A DNA stretch of 45,051 bases from Seison nebaliae (Eukaryota > Rotifera > Pararotatoria > Seisonacea > Seisonidae). How positions within the stretch are numbered: position 1 is the stretch's first letter; each line of letters starts with the position of its first letter. Made by a program: the position numbers and the translations under genes. The stretch is from the NCBI GenBank assembly GCA_023231475.1, contig JALJEE010001233.1, positions 1-45,051 on the forward strand, read 5' to 3'. The notes below the pieces were generated by a model. The model was not told the DNA's origin. It ran no database searches and saw only the letters and a list, made by a program, of their open reading frames with translations. Of the stretch, positions 20,770 to 32,532 are shown piece by piece.

Positions 20770-23700
20770 ATGTCTCGAGTCTATTCGTTATATTCCCTCA
20801 AAGATATGTTAGACGAGGAGAAAACTCGAAAGAAATCGCATTCTAGTGAATCGATCGATCACTTCGATGAGACGATTGATGGAATTCTACGAACGAAACA
20901 ATCATTCAAATTTGACAGAATTCATTCGGATATTGATTCCTCTAAGTTGGTTGGACCCCATTCGATGCCTTCCTCATCTATGGAGAAGAAGCTTCGGAAA
21001 ATGGACGAAAATTCTTTCGATGAAGAAAAATATAAATTTAATAACGATGAACAGATCGGTGATTTGTTCGGCGATGACGGTTATTCTGAATCGGATTCTG
21101 ATGAGTGCATGGGAGATCTGTTTGATGATGAAGGTTGTGAGAATGGAGAAAATGAATTTGACGAGATGGATTCAATGAATTTTGCTATTCTGAAAAATAA
21201 AACGTTGAAATTAAATGAAAATGATTCGAGTGGAAATTGTTCTGATGAAGATGATGAAGATAATGACGATAGCTTTAAATATGTAGTACCTTTATTAGAA
21301 GACGATGATGACGATGTTCATAGAATTTCCGAAAAGACATCGCCAACATTTGAAGGCGATTCTGATGACGAAAACGATTCGGATGATGATAATTTTGGAA
21401 ATATGATTTCCATCTGTAGTAATGGTGAAGATGATGAGTGTGAAATAGAGAAGAAAACGGTTGATGATTATAAAATATTTGTGTCGAATAATACGAATGA
21501 GAATACGAATAATAATAACGCGAATGATAATGATGATGATGATGACGAATGTGACAATTTTTCAATGGATTGTCTTTTGGATGTTGATGATGATCAGGAA
21601 CCAGTTGACATGTCAAAAATTTTTACGAAAGTGGAAAATAGGGAAAATGTAATAGCTTCAGATGAATTGAAGAAATCAGAAGAAGAAATAGAAAAAGAAT
21701 TATTAAATCGAAAAGAAAGTGGATATCATTCTGAACATGTTGTCGGTACAGAATTGGACGAGTCTGTCGAGAAAGAAGAAGCACATAATTTCCATCCATT
21801 GTTATCCAATGATGATATTCTCTCAGTAACTTGTGATGGAAATATGCCATTTTCAATCGGAGGTGAATTGGACGAACATTTATTTCCTATAGGAATGAGT
21901 AATTTCCGAACGTCTTCATTGTTCACTCCACAACAAATTAGAGAAAAATGGCAACATTGTTTTCAATTAGTTCTCAAATATTTACGATCCGATCCAGCCA
22001 AATCAGACAAATGGTATAAATATGATATTTTGAAATTTAAGACATTGATAGCTGTCCGACATCGATATAATCCGAGGCGACAGAAATGGGTGAAAGATGA
22101 AGTTCGTATAAAGATGGAAAATAAATCATTTAATCAAGGAGCGATGAGAGAATGTTATCGATTGAAGAAATTATCGAATTTCTCTCATCAAGAAGATTGG
22201 AGACATGCAGCAAATTATGTCGCAAAACGATATATGGCCGAAGTTACAAAACAAACTTATTTTTCTGATGTCGAATTACAAATGCACGCGAAATTGTGGG
22301 GAGAAGAATATAATCGTCATAATCCTCCTAAGAAAGTGGATATAATGCAAATGTGTATTTTACATTTCCCCGAGAATGATGAACAACATCAATGGTTCCA
22401 TCTCGAACATTTTATTGAAGGAAATTATCAGAAATATAATTCGAATTCTGGTTTCGTTTTATTTAGAAATCATCGTCTCGAACGATGCACTCCTCAAGCA
22501 TTCTCTCACTTCACCTTTGAACGAAGTAATCACGAATTGATTGTTGTTGATATTCAAGGTGTAGGTGATATTTACACTGATCCACAAATTCATACAGCTG
22601 ATGGACGTGATTATGGTGATGGTAATTTGGGTACAAAAGGAATGGCATTATTTTTTCATTCACATCGATGTAATGCCATTTGTCGATCATTACGATTAGG
22701 TGAATTCGATTTGTCGATGAATGAACGTCGTCGTACTTATGGTGAGATGATGAAGGAACCGGAAAAAAGACAGAAATTAATGTCAACGAAAGTTCGAGGA
22801 GAAGAAGCTGCAGTCGGTGGTTCTATTGATGAGCAGATGTTAATTGAATGTGCATCAATTCAACAAAACAAACAAAGACGACGAGCAATCACTTGTAATA
22901 ATGTGGAGGAGAGTGTGACTTCATCAATCACCAATGGGAAATTTCTTGAAGATAATGAGAAAGATGATAATGATGATGATAATGATGATGGTGATGAAAA
23001 AAGAGTGAAAAGGGAAAGAAATCGAACATTCTCTCATTGGAGTCGAGCTTCCGAATCAGAAATGATACACGATCATCATATGGATCAAGAAGATTCGAAT
23101 GTCTTCCTTGAGAACGTATCGGACGCACGAGCTATGACATTAGGAATAGCTGGAGTTATTCCTGAAGATGATCTTTTGAAAAGATTTGATGAAATAATCG
23201 ATAAACGACGACATGAATCAACTTCTTCTTCCATATCGTCAGTATCGGTTTATTCGAAGAATTTGAAATTATTTTCCAATATGTCTAACAATTACGCTTG
23301 TACACATCATTTCAAAAAAGAAAAAACATCAAAAAGTCATCGAGATTTGCGGGTGGATAATCGTCGATTATCAAATGATAATGGTACCGCTCAATTGAAT
23401 TCAATTTTAGGGAAAGGACAATCTCATGCACATTTGACCGTTTCTTTCGCTAATAACAGTAAGGAAGATGATGATGATTTTGGTAGTTCCACACCGAAAA
23501 AGAATGATGATGGACCAGGTCGTCGAATGAGATCATATAGTATGCATTCGCCATTACCTGAAACGGATATGCCGCCAGTGAATGAAGAATTGTTAACACC
23601 GAGAATAGAACAAATTCCATTTCAAATGGATGAAAATGATGAAGATGATGATGAGAAAGATAATGGAAAATTATCGATAGAAATTGATCAGAATAAATTA

Positions 23701-24858
23701 TATGTTGAGAATGCGAAAAGTAACGATATTAAATCGTTACATTCATCCGAAATATTTTCTCTCGATCCATCAACATGTGCCTCCATCGTATCTTCCATCA
23801 TTCTCTCTCAAAAGAGATCGTCAAACGAAAATGCATTTGCTAATGCGGCAAATCAATCACAAATGGAAGTTGCTCTCCATCATTGTTTTGATCGAAAACG
23901 ATATCATATTCCAAATATGCGATGTCGACATCGAAGCATTTCAGCATTGTTGAGTGAACATGGTAATAGTTTATCAGCGAATTTATTAGATAAACGAACA
24001 TCGTGTACAGAACAGGAGAAACAATTATTAGAATTATTAGAATGGAAGAGACATGAAGAATCGATATTGGGACAAGTTCATTGGGAATTGTGTAAATATT
24101 ATGATATCGGTCGATTTGATGATGAATTCCGTCAGTCATCTCCACATGAAAAAAATAAGAAACCACTAATCAATAATAATGGTCAACGACAACATGTTGA
24201 TGTTCAATATGTTCAAGAACATGATTCATCAAATGATCATGATTGTATGGAGGAATCGTTATCAATAGAAACGAGAAGTGAAATCATATTCGACGCATTG
24301 TATCATATGGAACAAGCATGTCAATTGCAAATCGCAGAAGCTGCATCCGAATATGCAGCAATAATGTTAGGATTGCCTCATCATGTTCTTCCCTCGTACA
24401 ATATTCCGTTACCAACACCATTACATATGAGAAAGAAAGGTTTCGATGCAATGCATGTCGCTGGAAGAATGAAAGTTCGAACTGCATCACTTTATCTTGC
24501 TCAAATGTATGACGAGGCAACTGATAAAGAATTAGTAGATGAAGTAGATTGGGAGGAATCGGTGAAATGGTATACACTTTGTTTAGAGATTGATCGGGAA
24601 AAATTAGATACGACTGGTGATGGTATCTGTTTGTCGGAATATCCAATTTATAAAATTTGTGCGCGTTTAGCCGAGATGTACGAGACTGGAGGACACGGTT
24701 TAAAACAGGAATTTATCACTGCTGGTGATCGATATAGCGAGGCAGCAGAATATGCAACGAATGCCATGGCTTGTCGTCTCGCTACTAAATGGTTTGCGAA
24801 GGCGGATGAAGTATATGAGAAGGTGACTACTGTTCCGTCAATAGCAACTTGTGATTAA
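20770..24858 (+). CDS. EEF2K: Eukaryotic elongation factor 2 kinase, extended form
   Basis: One uninterrupted frame of about 1362 residues from the ATG at 20770 (an in-frame ATG at 20752 would add six), nearly twice the human length (725). eEF2K is a calmodulin-dependent alpha-kinase that phosphorylates eEF2 and slows translation elongation. Seen: a roughly 390-residue N-terminal extension dominated by Asp/Glu/Asn; the alpha-kinase domain from about 390 to 660 (W-x-KYDILKFKT, GAMRECYR, then GDGNLG at 616-621 and FHSHRCNAIC with the zinc ligands); a long Ser/Asp-rich regulatory linker; and Sel1-like helical repeats at the C-terminus (AAEYATNAMACRLATKWF). Alpha-kinase residues appear intact. 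AATAAA at 25084. Confidence 0.93.
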   Translation: MSRVYSLYSLKDMLDEEKTRKKSHSSESIDHFDETIDGILRTKQSFKFDRIHSDIDSSKLVGPHSMPSSSMEKKLRKMDENSFDEEKYKFNNDEQIGDLFGDDGYSESDSDECMGDLFDDEGCENGENEFDEMDSMNFAILKNKTLKLNENDSSGNCSDEDDEDNDDSFKYVVPLLEDDDDDVHRISEKTSPTFEGDSDDENDSDDDNFGNMISICSNGEDDECEIEKKTVDDYKIFVSNNTNENTNNNNANDNDDDDDECDNFSMDCLLDVDDDQEPVDMSKIFTKVENRENVIASDELKKSEEEIEKELLNRKESGYHSEHVVGTELDESVEKEEAHNFHPLLSNDDILSVTCDGNMPFSIGGELDEHLFPIGMSNFRTSSLFTPQQIREKWQHCFQLVLKYLRSDPAKSDKWYKYDILKFKTLIAVRHRYNPRRQKWVKDEVRIKMENKSFNQGAMRECYRLKKLSNFSHQEDWRHAANYVAKRYMAEVTKQTYFSDVELQMHAKLWGEEYNRHNPPKKVDIMQMCILHFPENDEQHQWFHLEHFIEGNYQKYNSNSGFVLFRNHRLERCTPQAFSHFTFERSNHELIVVDIQGVGDIYTDPQIHTADGRDYGDGNLGTKGMALFFHSHRCNAICRSLRLGEFDLSMNERRRTYGEMMKEPEKRQKLMSTKVRGEEAAVGGSIDEQMLIECASIQQNKQRRRAITCNNVEESVTSSITNGKFLEDNEKDDNDDDNDDGDEKRVKRERNRTFSHWSRASESEMIHDHHMDQEDSNVFLENVSDARAMTLGIAGVIPEDDLLKRFDEIIDKRRHESTSSSISSVSVYSKNLKLFSNMSNNYACTHHFKKEKTSKSHRDLRVDNRRLSNDNGTAQLNSILGKGQSHAHLTVSFANNSKEDDDDFGSSTPKKNDDGPGRRMRSYSMHSPLPETDMPPVNEELLTPRIEQIPFQMDENDEDDDEKDNGKLSIEIDQNKLYVENAKSNDIKSLHSSEIFSLDPSTCASIVSSIILSQKRSSNENAFANAANQSQMEVALHHCFDRKRYHIPNMRCRHRSISALLSEHGNSLSANLLDKRTSCTEQEKQLLELLEWKRHEESILGQVHWELCKYYDIGRFDDEFRQSSPHEKNKKPLINNNGQRQHVDVQYVQEHDSSNDHDCMEESLSIETRSEIIFDALYHMEQACQLQIAEAASEYAAIMLGLPHHVLPSYNIPLPTPLHMRKKGFDAMHVAGRMKVRTASLYLAQMYDEATDKELVDEVDWEESVKWYTLCLEIDREKLDTTGDGICLSEYPIYKICARLAEMYETGGHGLKQEFITAGDRYSEAAEYATNAMACRLATKWFAKADEVYEKVTTVPSIATCD

Positions 24859-27800
24859 TAGAGAGGACGAATGTCTCCATCTCCTCCTGCTCTCGATCCG
24901 AAAGAAGACAGAACAATCATTTAATTTAATTGTTGAACCATTCAAATGAAATTGATTGTATGAAAAGAATGACATTCATTTTTCCAATTTCTCCTTAAAG
25001 AAAATGAGGAAAAATAAGAAAAAGAAGAAGATTCATTTCGTTATTAACAGTAGAAATGATAATAATTTGAATAATGCAAACGTAATAAAATTATTAAGCA
25101 ATTTGAGCAAGAAAAATATTTTCTGAATTTCTTTTCGATCTTTTCTCCAATTTTTTATTCTTATTAATCTATCTGTTCCCATCATATCCCTATCTTATCA
25201 CCAGAGTGAATATTAGAAGAAAACTGAGTCTTAATAATATTCAAATGAATTGCATATGTAGATGATTGACATATAGTCATTTCTACTACAACAACCGTCT
25301 TTCCTTTTTTTTCTTAAATTTTCTCCATGAAATATTCCGCTATTCTTCAGATTCTCTTCACCATCATATTTTTTTTATCAAACAAATTTTTTTCGTTTAG
25401 TTTTCTCATTTACATTATTGTCTTATTCCTCAACCTTTCTCCTTCTTCCCCTTCCTCTTTTTTTACTACACAATCAGTTAAAAATCCATTTCTCCATCTT
25501 TTCTTCCTTTAACATTTTACTAATTCTTCTTCATTGTCGATGATCTTTTTCCTGATGACTGGTCTGGATTTACGATTCACGTTTCTCACAGTTCTTTACT
25601 CCTGTGTGTGTGTGTGTGTGTGTATGTGTGTATGTCGTTATTCGTCAATCGAAGAATTAGAGAACGAATAAGATTACCGTAAAAAATATTTTTCATCATT
25701 TTCACATTTAGAAATTGTACTTTTATCCAATTTTTGATCTATCCTTTTAAGAAGCCAATCTGCCCGATATTAATTTTCAACAAATATCTTTCTTTTTCAT
25801 ATAATTCATTCTATATTATAGAATCTATAATCATCATCATCATCAACAATAATAATAACACACATAAATAAATGCAAATAAAAATTTTTTGAAAATAATT
25901 TCTCACACTATTTCTCCATTTCCTTCAACATATTTACGACGAAGACTTCATTAGATGAAGTTCATTTCATTCGAACTTCATTTTAATTTGGTTAACGAGA
26001 AACGATCGACGTTTTTTTTCAGATACTAGAAAGTTTAATATATATTTGAATCAGAATTGAAAATAGTCTTATCAATCAATAGGTTGGTAAATCATCCAAG
26101 ACATTGGTCGTTGGAAGAATCAACTTTTTCAAGTTGGTGTGTAAGAGGAACAACTTGAAACTTCAGACAATAAGAAAAAGGTTCTGCAAATAAACAAATA
26201 TTTCACTAAAAGTAATTTTCAATTAAGTGAGATGTCAATCGATAATTGGCGAAATTGTGGAAGGAATGTGCATTTTGAGAAGGTGTTAACCAAATTATTT
26301 TTCTTGTTTCAAAATTGAAAATACACAACATTTTTGTCTATTGATGAGGAGGAAGCCTTAATGATGGCATTGACGATGAAGTAGAATGGGGACAGACTCG
26401 ATAATATGTTTCTCTGATGAGAATGAGAATGAAGTGGATGAGTTTTTGACAAGGTACTATTTACTCTACTGATTATGTGAATTAGGCATAAAGCTATTTC
26501 TAGACAGATAGAGAACAGAGGGAATTGTTATGCACGTATGTATGATGGTACTTCGATAAGAGAATGGTACCTTGAAAGAAGATATTTCGAGGAAGAAATA
26601 TGATGGAACAGACAATTAATTATTGACAATTTTCTTCAAAATTAGTGAAACGAATGAAATATTTTGTTCTCTCGTTTTACTAATTAGTAATAACCATAAA
26701 TAAATGTCAAAATTTAATCTGTGCTTCCGATATGCAGTTGATGTGTGCAAGTTTCTTTTTTCTTTTGTATCAATGTTCAGATATGAAATATCTTGACAAT
26801 TGGGACGTAAGTAAGTAGTAAGATTAATTCATCGTAAATGGTTGATTTGTTCGTTAGATGTCGGAGAAGGAGTAGATCTCATCCTTTTTTAATAAGAGAT
26901 TTAACATTCTTAATTTTCATTTGAAAGAATCCTGTCCATTTTCCCTCCATGAAACGAGATGAGATAGTACCTTCCATAAACATATATAGCTCAGGAATAA
27001 TATCTAATTACAGAATTGACTGATTCTTCTTGCCATTTATTAGAGAACAGTTTTATAGCTGACGGCACCCGCTGAACAACAGTTATATCCAATATCTATC
27101 CGAAAAACAAGGAATACGATAATTACCAATCTTCTTGTAGCGATTCGGGTTATGCTCTCCTTGTTCTTCCTCCCACCCCCCCCAATGACAATAACACAAC
27201 CTGCTCATTTTCATATTAAGAGAACGGAGTGACAAATATGAATCTGAAGAGATTGGAATGAGTTATCAATCAATTCTTTTCTTCCAAATGCTCAATGTGG
27301 AATCGATATGAATACTATGGTATTTCATTTCAACCTCATGTAGTTGACACTAAGTGTTTAGTGGAACGGAAAGGACAATTCTTTCTTATCTAATCGGTCT
27401 CATCCTTCTTCATTAAAAGATGACTCCTCCATTTGAGAGGATTTCTTCTGTAATATACACCGCCTCTCTTATCATAATGCCGTCATATATTCAATGAACA
27501 AATGCAAATAATTAAACAAATTCCCTTAATACTTATTTTGCTCAGTTGGATTGAAATGAACTAAATAGAAATTTATAAGACATAATCCAACACATATTCG
27601 CCTTTCTTCTCCTTTCTCTCAATTCTCACATGAACAACTAGAACGAGAGCAAGTAACATCCAACTCCTAAATTTATAGACTTAATTTATGCCTAATAATT
27701 GTATCTTTACAATTCTTCCTCCCCATTCCATTTGTTTACTACTTGATGGTAGGAAGCGAACTACCTCGCACGCATTCTCCAAATGGACATTCTTTCATTT

Positions 27801-29949
27801 TCCAATTCCTCATAAATTATTTCAACTATATATGAGAGTCAGTTCGAGGAATTAAATTGACAACTAATATCTTCTCAACCTTCCGAACACACCTAGCACT
27901 ATTAGACACAATAATGGAGTTTATCTCCAATTCTCTATCGAACCGATAAACTTATATTTACCTGGAGTTAGTTCAATTTCAGAAATGTTCTTATACAAAT
28001 GTACTTTCATTTCCAGGTTAGTAAGATAGTAATTCATAACAATGATATGGGGGTTGTTAAAACTTCACAAATCTTCACATTTCAAATTTCCGACAGCGGT
28101 TTTCTTACAAATTAAAATTCTTTAAAATCCAGTTCCATTTAATGGATATAAAAGTCATTTATTAATATTCTATTACAATGTACGTCGATCATTTAGATGA
28201 GAAAGGACAAGTACGAAGAGAAATCCTTTGGGCCGAAGAAGATAGTTTCTGAAATCATATATTCTACTGTCCTAACGCTTTTTATTTTAACCTAATTTGT
28301 TGGTTATTTTTTGATATTCCAATGTGTTCTATACGTTTCTTTTGCCTATATTTGGGAAATAATTTTTTGGGTTTTACTCTCTTATTATGAAACTTTTTAT
28401 TGCACATATCTATTACGCTAATTCTACTCAAAGAATGTCCAATAATTCATCGTTAAGCGTAACTAAATGAACTAAACAGAAATTACCCTCAAATCCGTCG
28501 AATGGACAAATAAAGTCTGTAAAATAACATTATTCTTCTTTCGTACCCGAATGATATTTGGAGTATTTATGTTATACCATCGATGGTGTATTATTTATCA
28601 AACACGCATTGTATTCGAATGGTTCGATTCGACATCTCTTTTAATCATAATTTGATTTCAATGACTAAACTAAGTGTTGAAGACTATATAATCATTTTGA
28701 TGATTATCGTTAATTCTTTCTTCTTTATCATCAGCCTTCTCAATTATAATATATGTCCAAAAAAATTATTCGTCATTTCCATATAATCTCTACCATACAA
28801 TTTCGCCTAAACAACATTCTCATTATGGTGATGATAATTATTACGATAATGGTACGGATTATGATTTCATTGTCTCCTCATCCTAATAATTTACTTTATG
28901 TGTTAATGTTACCATCCATCTTATCGACAAACTGATGACGAATATACAATACTAGGAAGGAATCATAGTAGTTCCCATAATCCGATTTATATATTTCCCA
29001 TTTCGTCTTTAAATCTTTCTATTCTCCTCCATTTTTTTTCATCTTTCTTCATTTTTCTTATCTAATGTATATCTCCATTTGTTCAATACAACCAACACCA
29101 AATATTTAACAAGTTTTATGAATATATCCTCATTGGGAAGGTGATGGAAAAGAAAGTGGTTGTTATAAATATTCGTTGGAAGTTGTCGACGGACCTGTCC
29201 TACAGAATTACTGAATGAAAATAAAAGTTTTCATTTAATTCGGAATAAATCTTTCGTCTCATAAATTTTTCGTTTCACCATTTAATTGAATATGCTTTCT
29301 TTCACAACATTAAAAATATTAATTAATATGAAAGTTTTCCTCCAAAGCAAATTTTTATTCTCGAATCGGAATTATTCAAAAGGAATTTTCTTCTCGATTT
29401 ACTTCTCATGATCTTTCCATTCCATCATCATCCATGTTCGTCGTCCATGTTCGTTCGAGAAATTGCACAGTAAAATTATTGTTTTAACGAACAACAACAA
29501 TTATTATAATTACGAGTCAGTTTGTTGTCAGTTCGATGTAATGGAACTTTTTGTGGAATGTAACTGAACTGGACAATCGATTTTAACAACATTTTCGCAT
29601 GTTCCAACCGAACAAAAATTTCATAGTTTTCCTCCAGTATAATTGTTGTGAATGTAACGCAAAAAATTAAATATATGTATCACATCTTGCTAACATTTGT
29701 TTCTTTCTTTATGTTACAGAACCAACGAAAAGTTTTGAGTTAAAATAATTTCTTCAAATAAAAACGAACAAAGATTAAGAAGTGAGATTGAACACAAAAA
29801 TTATTTTCCTTAGAAAGTTCACTTATCCGGAAGATAAGAGGGAACATTTTCAACTTGTATTTATTTTTTATAACTACATTTGACATTTGGAAGGGGAGAA
29901 CCATAATGAAAAACTTATATAAACTGCCTCAAATAATAACCAGATCAAA
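24859..29949. other. 5.1 kb gene-poor stretch upstream of the receptor gene
   Basis: No coding region or RNA gene supported on either strand. It contains the 3' flank of eEF2K, T/C-rich tracts near 25300-25500, a TG repeat (about 25603-25634), an ATC run near 25830, and a C8 run at 27176. It is the largest gene-free interval in the window. A TATATAAA at about 29917 lies just before the receptor start. Confidence 0.4.
25603..25634. repeat. TG dinucleotide microsatellite
   Basis: About ten TG units followed by imperfect TGTATG copies. Confidence 0.8.
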
Positions 29950-32084
29950 ATGAATCAAACCGTTTCTGTCGATGAGAACGATGAGAATTTCTTTCACAAT
30001 TTCACTCATACTACCAATGGAACAACCGATCTGATGAATGAGACTTTCCTCATTTGTATCCTTTCGCCAATAATCATCTTGACGATGTGCGGGAATGTTT
30101 TGGTACTTTTAGCTATTTTCCGTTCAAGTTCCTTGCGAGCCGCCACCAACATATTCGTAGGTAATTTGGCCGTTGCCGACTTACTGTTGGGTGTTTGTGT
30201 ATTACCACTTTCCGTATACTCAGAGGTCAAATCGGGAGCCTGGAGACTCGGTTATATTCTCTGTCGAGTATGGGCGGCGATCGATGTGTTGTGTTGTACG
30301 GCGAGTATCGTTTCTCTTTGTATCATTAGTATCGATCGATGGATTGGTGTGAGAAAGCCATTAAGATATGCATATATTATGACACGTAAACGTGCATTTA
30401 TTGTGGTGGTATGTGTCTGGGTCATTTCGTTGGGTATATCAGTTGTTCCGTTAATCGGATGGAATCCAACGACTGATAAATCGATTAATGAGAATGCGAT
30501 CGATTGTGGTCCCAATAAGAATATTGGATATGTTCTCTTCTCAGCACTTTGTTCCTTCTATGTTCCCACAATTATTATATTAATACTCTATTGCCAAATT
30601 TATCGGGAAGCAAGAAAACAAATGCAATTCTTAGAAACTGGTCGGAAAGTATCGAACGCTATGAATCAATTGAATGATCCTCGTCGTTCTTCATTAGCAG
30701 ATAAGGTTCTCCAAACATGTTCCTGCACTCAAAGAGATTGGAATACTTCGAATGAGATCTCATCTGCCCTCCCATCAACCAACAACTCGGCAAAAGGAAG
30801 TTTCGCCATTCCAGCTCAAGACACACTACAATCATTCCACATTAATATCACTGAAAATGATAACGATTCGAAACAACTTCATGAAAAGAAAATTAATAGA
30901 AGTGTCCACCAAGATTTTTCATTATTATCCAAAAACGAAAATAAGAGACGACGAACTCTATTGCCAAGATTATTGAGAAAGAAGAATTCTTGTATCGAAT
31001 CGATGACACCTCGAGCTACCAACGACGTTGTCACCTTAAGAATTCATTTACCTTCTCGTAATAATGCCAAACATAACAATTGTTCAAATAAATCACCCAA
31101 TCGTGAACATAGTAAAATCTCAATAGTTAATCGAACACATCTGACTGGCAAAACAAAATTGGCAAAATTTCGAAGTGAAAGAAAAGCCGCAAAAACTTTA
31201 GCTATTGTTGTTGGAGTTTTCATTTTGTGTTGGTTGCCATTCTTCGCCGTTCTCCCAATTGGTTATCTCTTGAAATTAGTCTCTTCAAATTTTTTTATTT
31301 ATTCTTTATTTAGAATCGATCATTCGTCATATTACAAAGAATAAAGTCCATGTTCCTGATTTATTGTTCAAAATCATTTTCTGGCTTGGCTATTGTAACA
31401 GTTTCTTAAATCCCATTATTTATGCAACATCTTCGAGAGAATATTGCAGGTCAATTTCTCTTTTCTTGAATTTTTATTATTCTTATTCTTTGATCAATAA
31501 TTCATTGTTTTGATAGAGCATTCAAATTAATTTTACATATTAGTACGAAGAAAAAAGAAAAAGAACAAGCGAGATCTCGAATGATGAGATATCATCAAGC
31601 AATGTTGAGAACTGCATCAACCAAATTGAGACATTCGGCAACTATTTCAGTGAATTCTCGTTTGAATCCTAAAAAGAATTTGGGTCCCATAAATTCTATT
31701 CGTCGTCAACGTGAAGCGATTGATGGAAATGAATTAAAGAACAAAGTTAACGTGAATTCGAACAGTAGAATTCAATTGAAACCGGATAAAATATTCAATC
31801 GAACTTCTTCTAATAAATTCCAGAAGTCTTTTCGTGAAAACGTCGAAAACGTTCTCATTCCTTCACCCAAAATGGAAAAAGGGAAGATTGACCGAATTTC
31901 ATCTTTACCCAATATCAATGATTCAGTCGATCTCCATTCTACAACGGAAGACGGAGCAAACAAACAAAATAAATTTAAAATTCAATCAACACGTCTATTG
32001 TTCTATTCGATTCGTGATAAACCGGTGAATTGCAATCCACTGCAAATTCTCATTACACGTCATCGAGAAGTGAATGATAGATGA
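29950..32084 (+). CDS. Alpha-1-adrenergic-type biogenic amine receptor (3 exons)
   Basis: Exons 29950-31261, 31314-31449 and 31517-32084 (introns of 52 and 67 bases) give 671 residues. It is a seven-helix class A receptor with N-terminal glycosylation sites (NQT, NGT, NET). Seen: [10 protein letters not shown] in helix 2, the amine-binding Asp112 in helix 3, an unusual DRW (129-131) instead of DRY, helix 5 [10 protein letters not shown] with both catechol-contact Ser positions, CWLPFF in helix 6, and FKIIFWLGY followed by NPIIY in helix 7. Helix 7 and TLRIH in the long third intracellular loop match vertebrate alpha-1 receptors specifically, rather than insect octopamine receptors. Expected ligand noradrenaline, coupling Gq (family knowledge). 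The C-tail is long, basic and Ser-rich. Confidence 0.9.
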
Positions 32085-32129
32085 TTTATATAATTTGTCA
32101 TATATTATGATAAGTGAAAATTGATTTTT

Positions 32130-32135
32130 AATAAA
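32130..32135 (+). terminator. Polyadenylation signal of the receptor gene
   Basis: AATAAA 46 bases past the receptor stop codon. Confidence 0.55.
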
Positions 32136-32491
32136 ACTTATTTACAATTTCTTACCAATTGCCAGTACGAAAGAAAACTTATATTCTCTCTGATTCTGAA
32201 AGAATTTTCATTTCACATATATCACATCGATATCATTAATTCACTATGAAAATTTGATATAGAAAATTTCGTTTTATTATGCATTTTAAAATTAGCCAGT
32301 ATCTGTTATACGATTTTTCATATTCATCATTAAGATAAACTTAATTTATTTCCTATAGTTTCTATAAATGTGCGATAATTTTAAATTTGACTATAAAAGT
32401 TTAATCAAGTAAATTTTCTAGTGCATTTCTTTTTTTTCTTTTCCCTCTCATTACTAATAAATAAATAAATATTTTAAAGTTAACAACGTAA

Positions 32492-32497
32492 TTTATT
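32492..32497 (-). terminator. Polyadenylation signal of SLC30A6
   Basis: AATAAA on the minus strand, about 36 bases past the SLC30A6 stop. Confidence 0.5.
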
Positions 32498-32532
32498 CGA
32501 CAACAAAAATTTAGATAAAATAATAATTATTT

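Larger units (their letters stand above)
32085..32532. other. Shared 3' flank of two convergent genes
   Basis: AT-rich DNA between the receptor (+) and SLC30A6 (-) stops. Each gene has a polyadenylation signal facing inward (32130 on plus, 32497-32492 on minus). Nothing else seen. Confidence 0.5.

Noticed and set aside
21275-23128. Long minus-strand frames opposite the eEF2 kinase gene, rich in His and Tyr
   Set aside because: They are mirror images of the GAT/AAT-rich acidic codons of the kinase; no independent support.
25327-25512. A 61-codon frame with a signal-peptide-like start
   Set aside because: It is almost entirely Phe/Leu/Ser from a T/C-rich tract in the 3' flank of eEF2K; no further structure.
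28583-28935. Hydrophobic frames upstream of the receptor gene
   Set aside because: AT-rich chance frames with no consistent splice sites and no domain.
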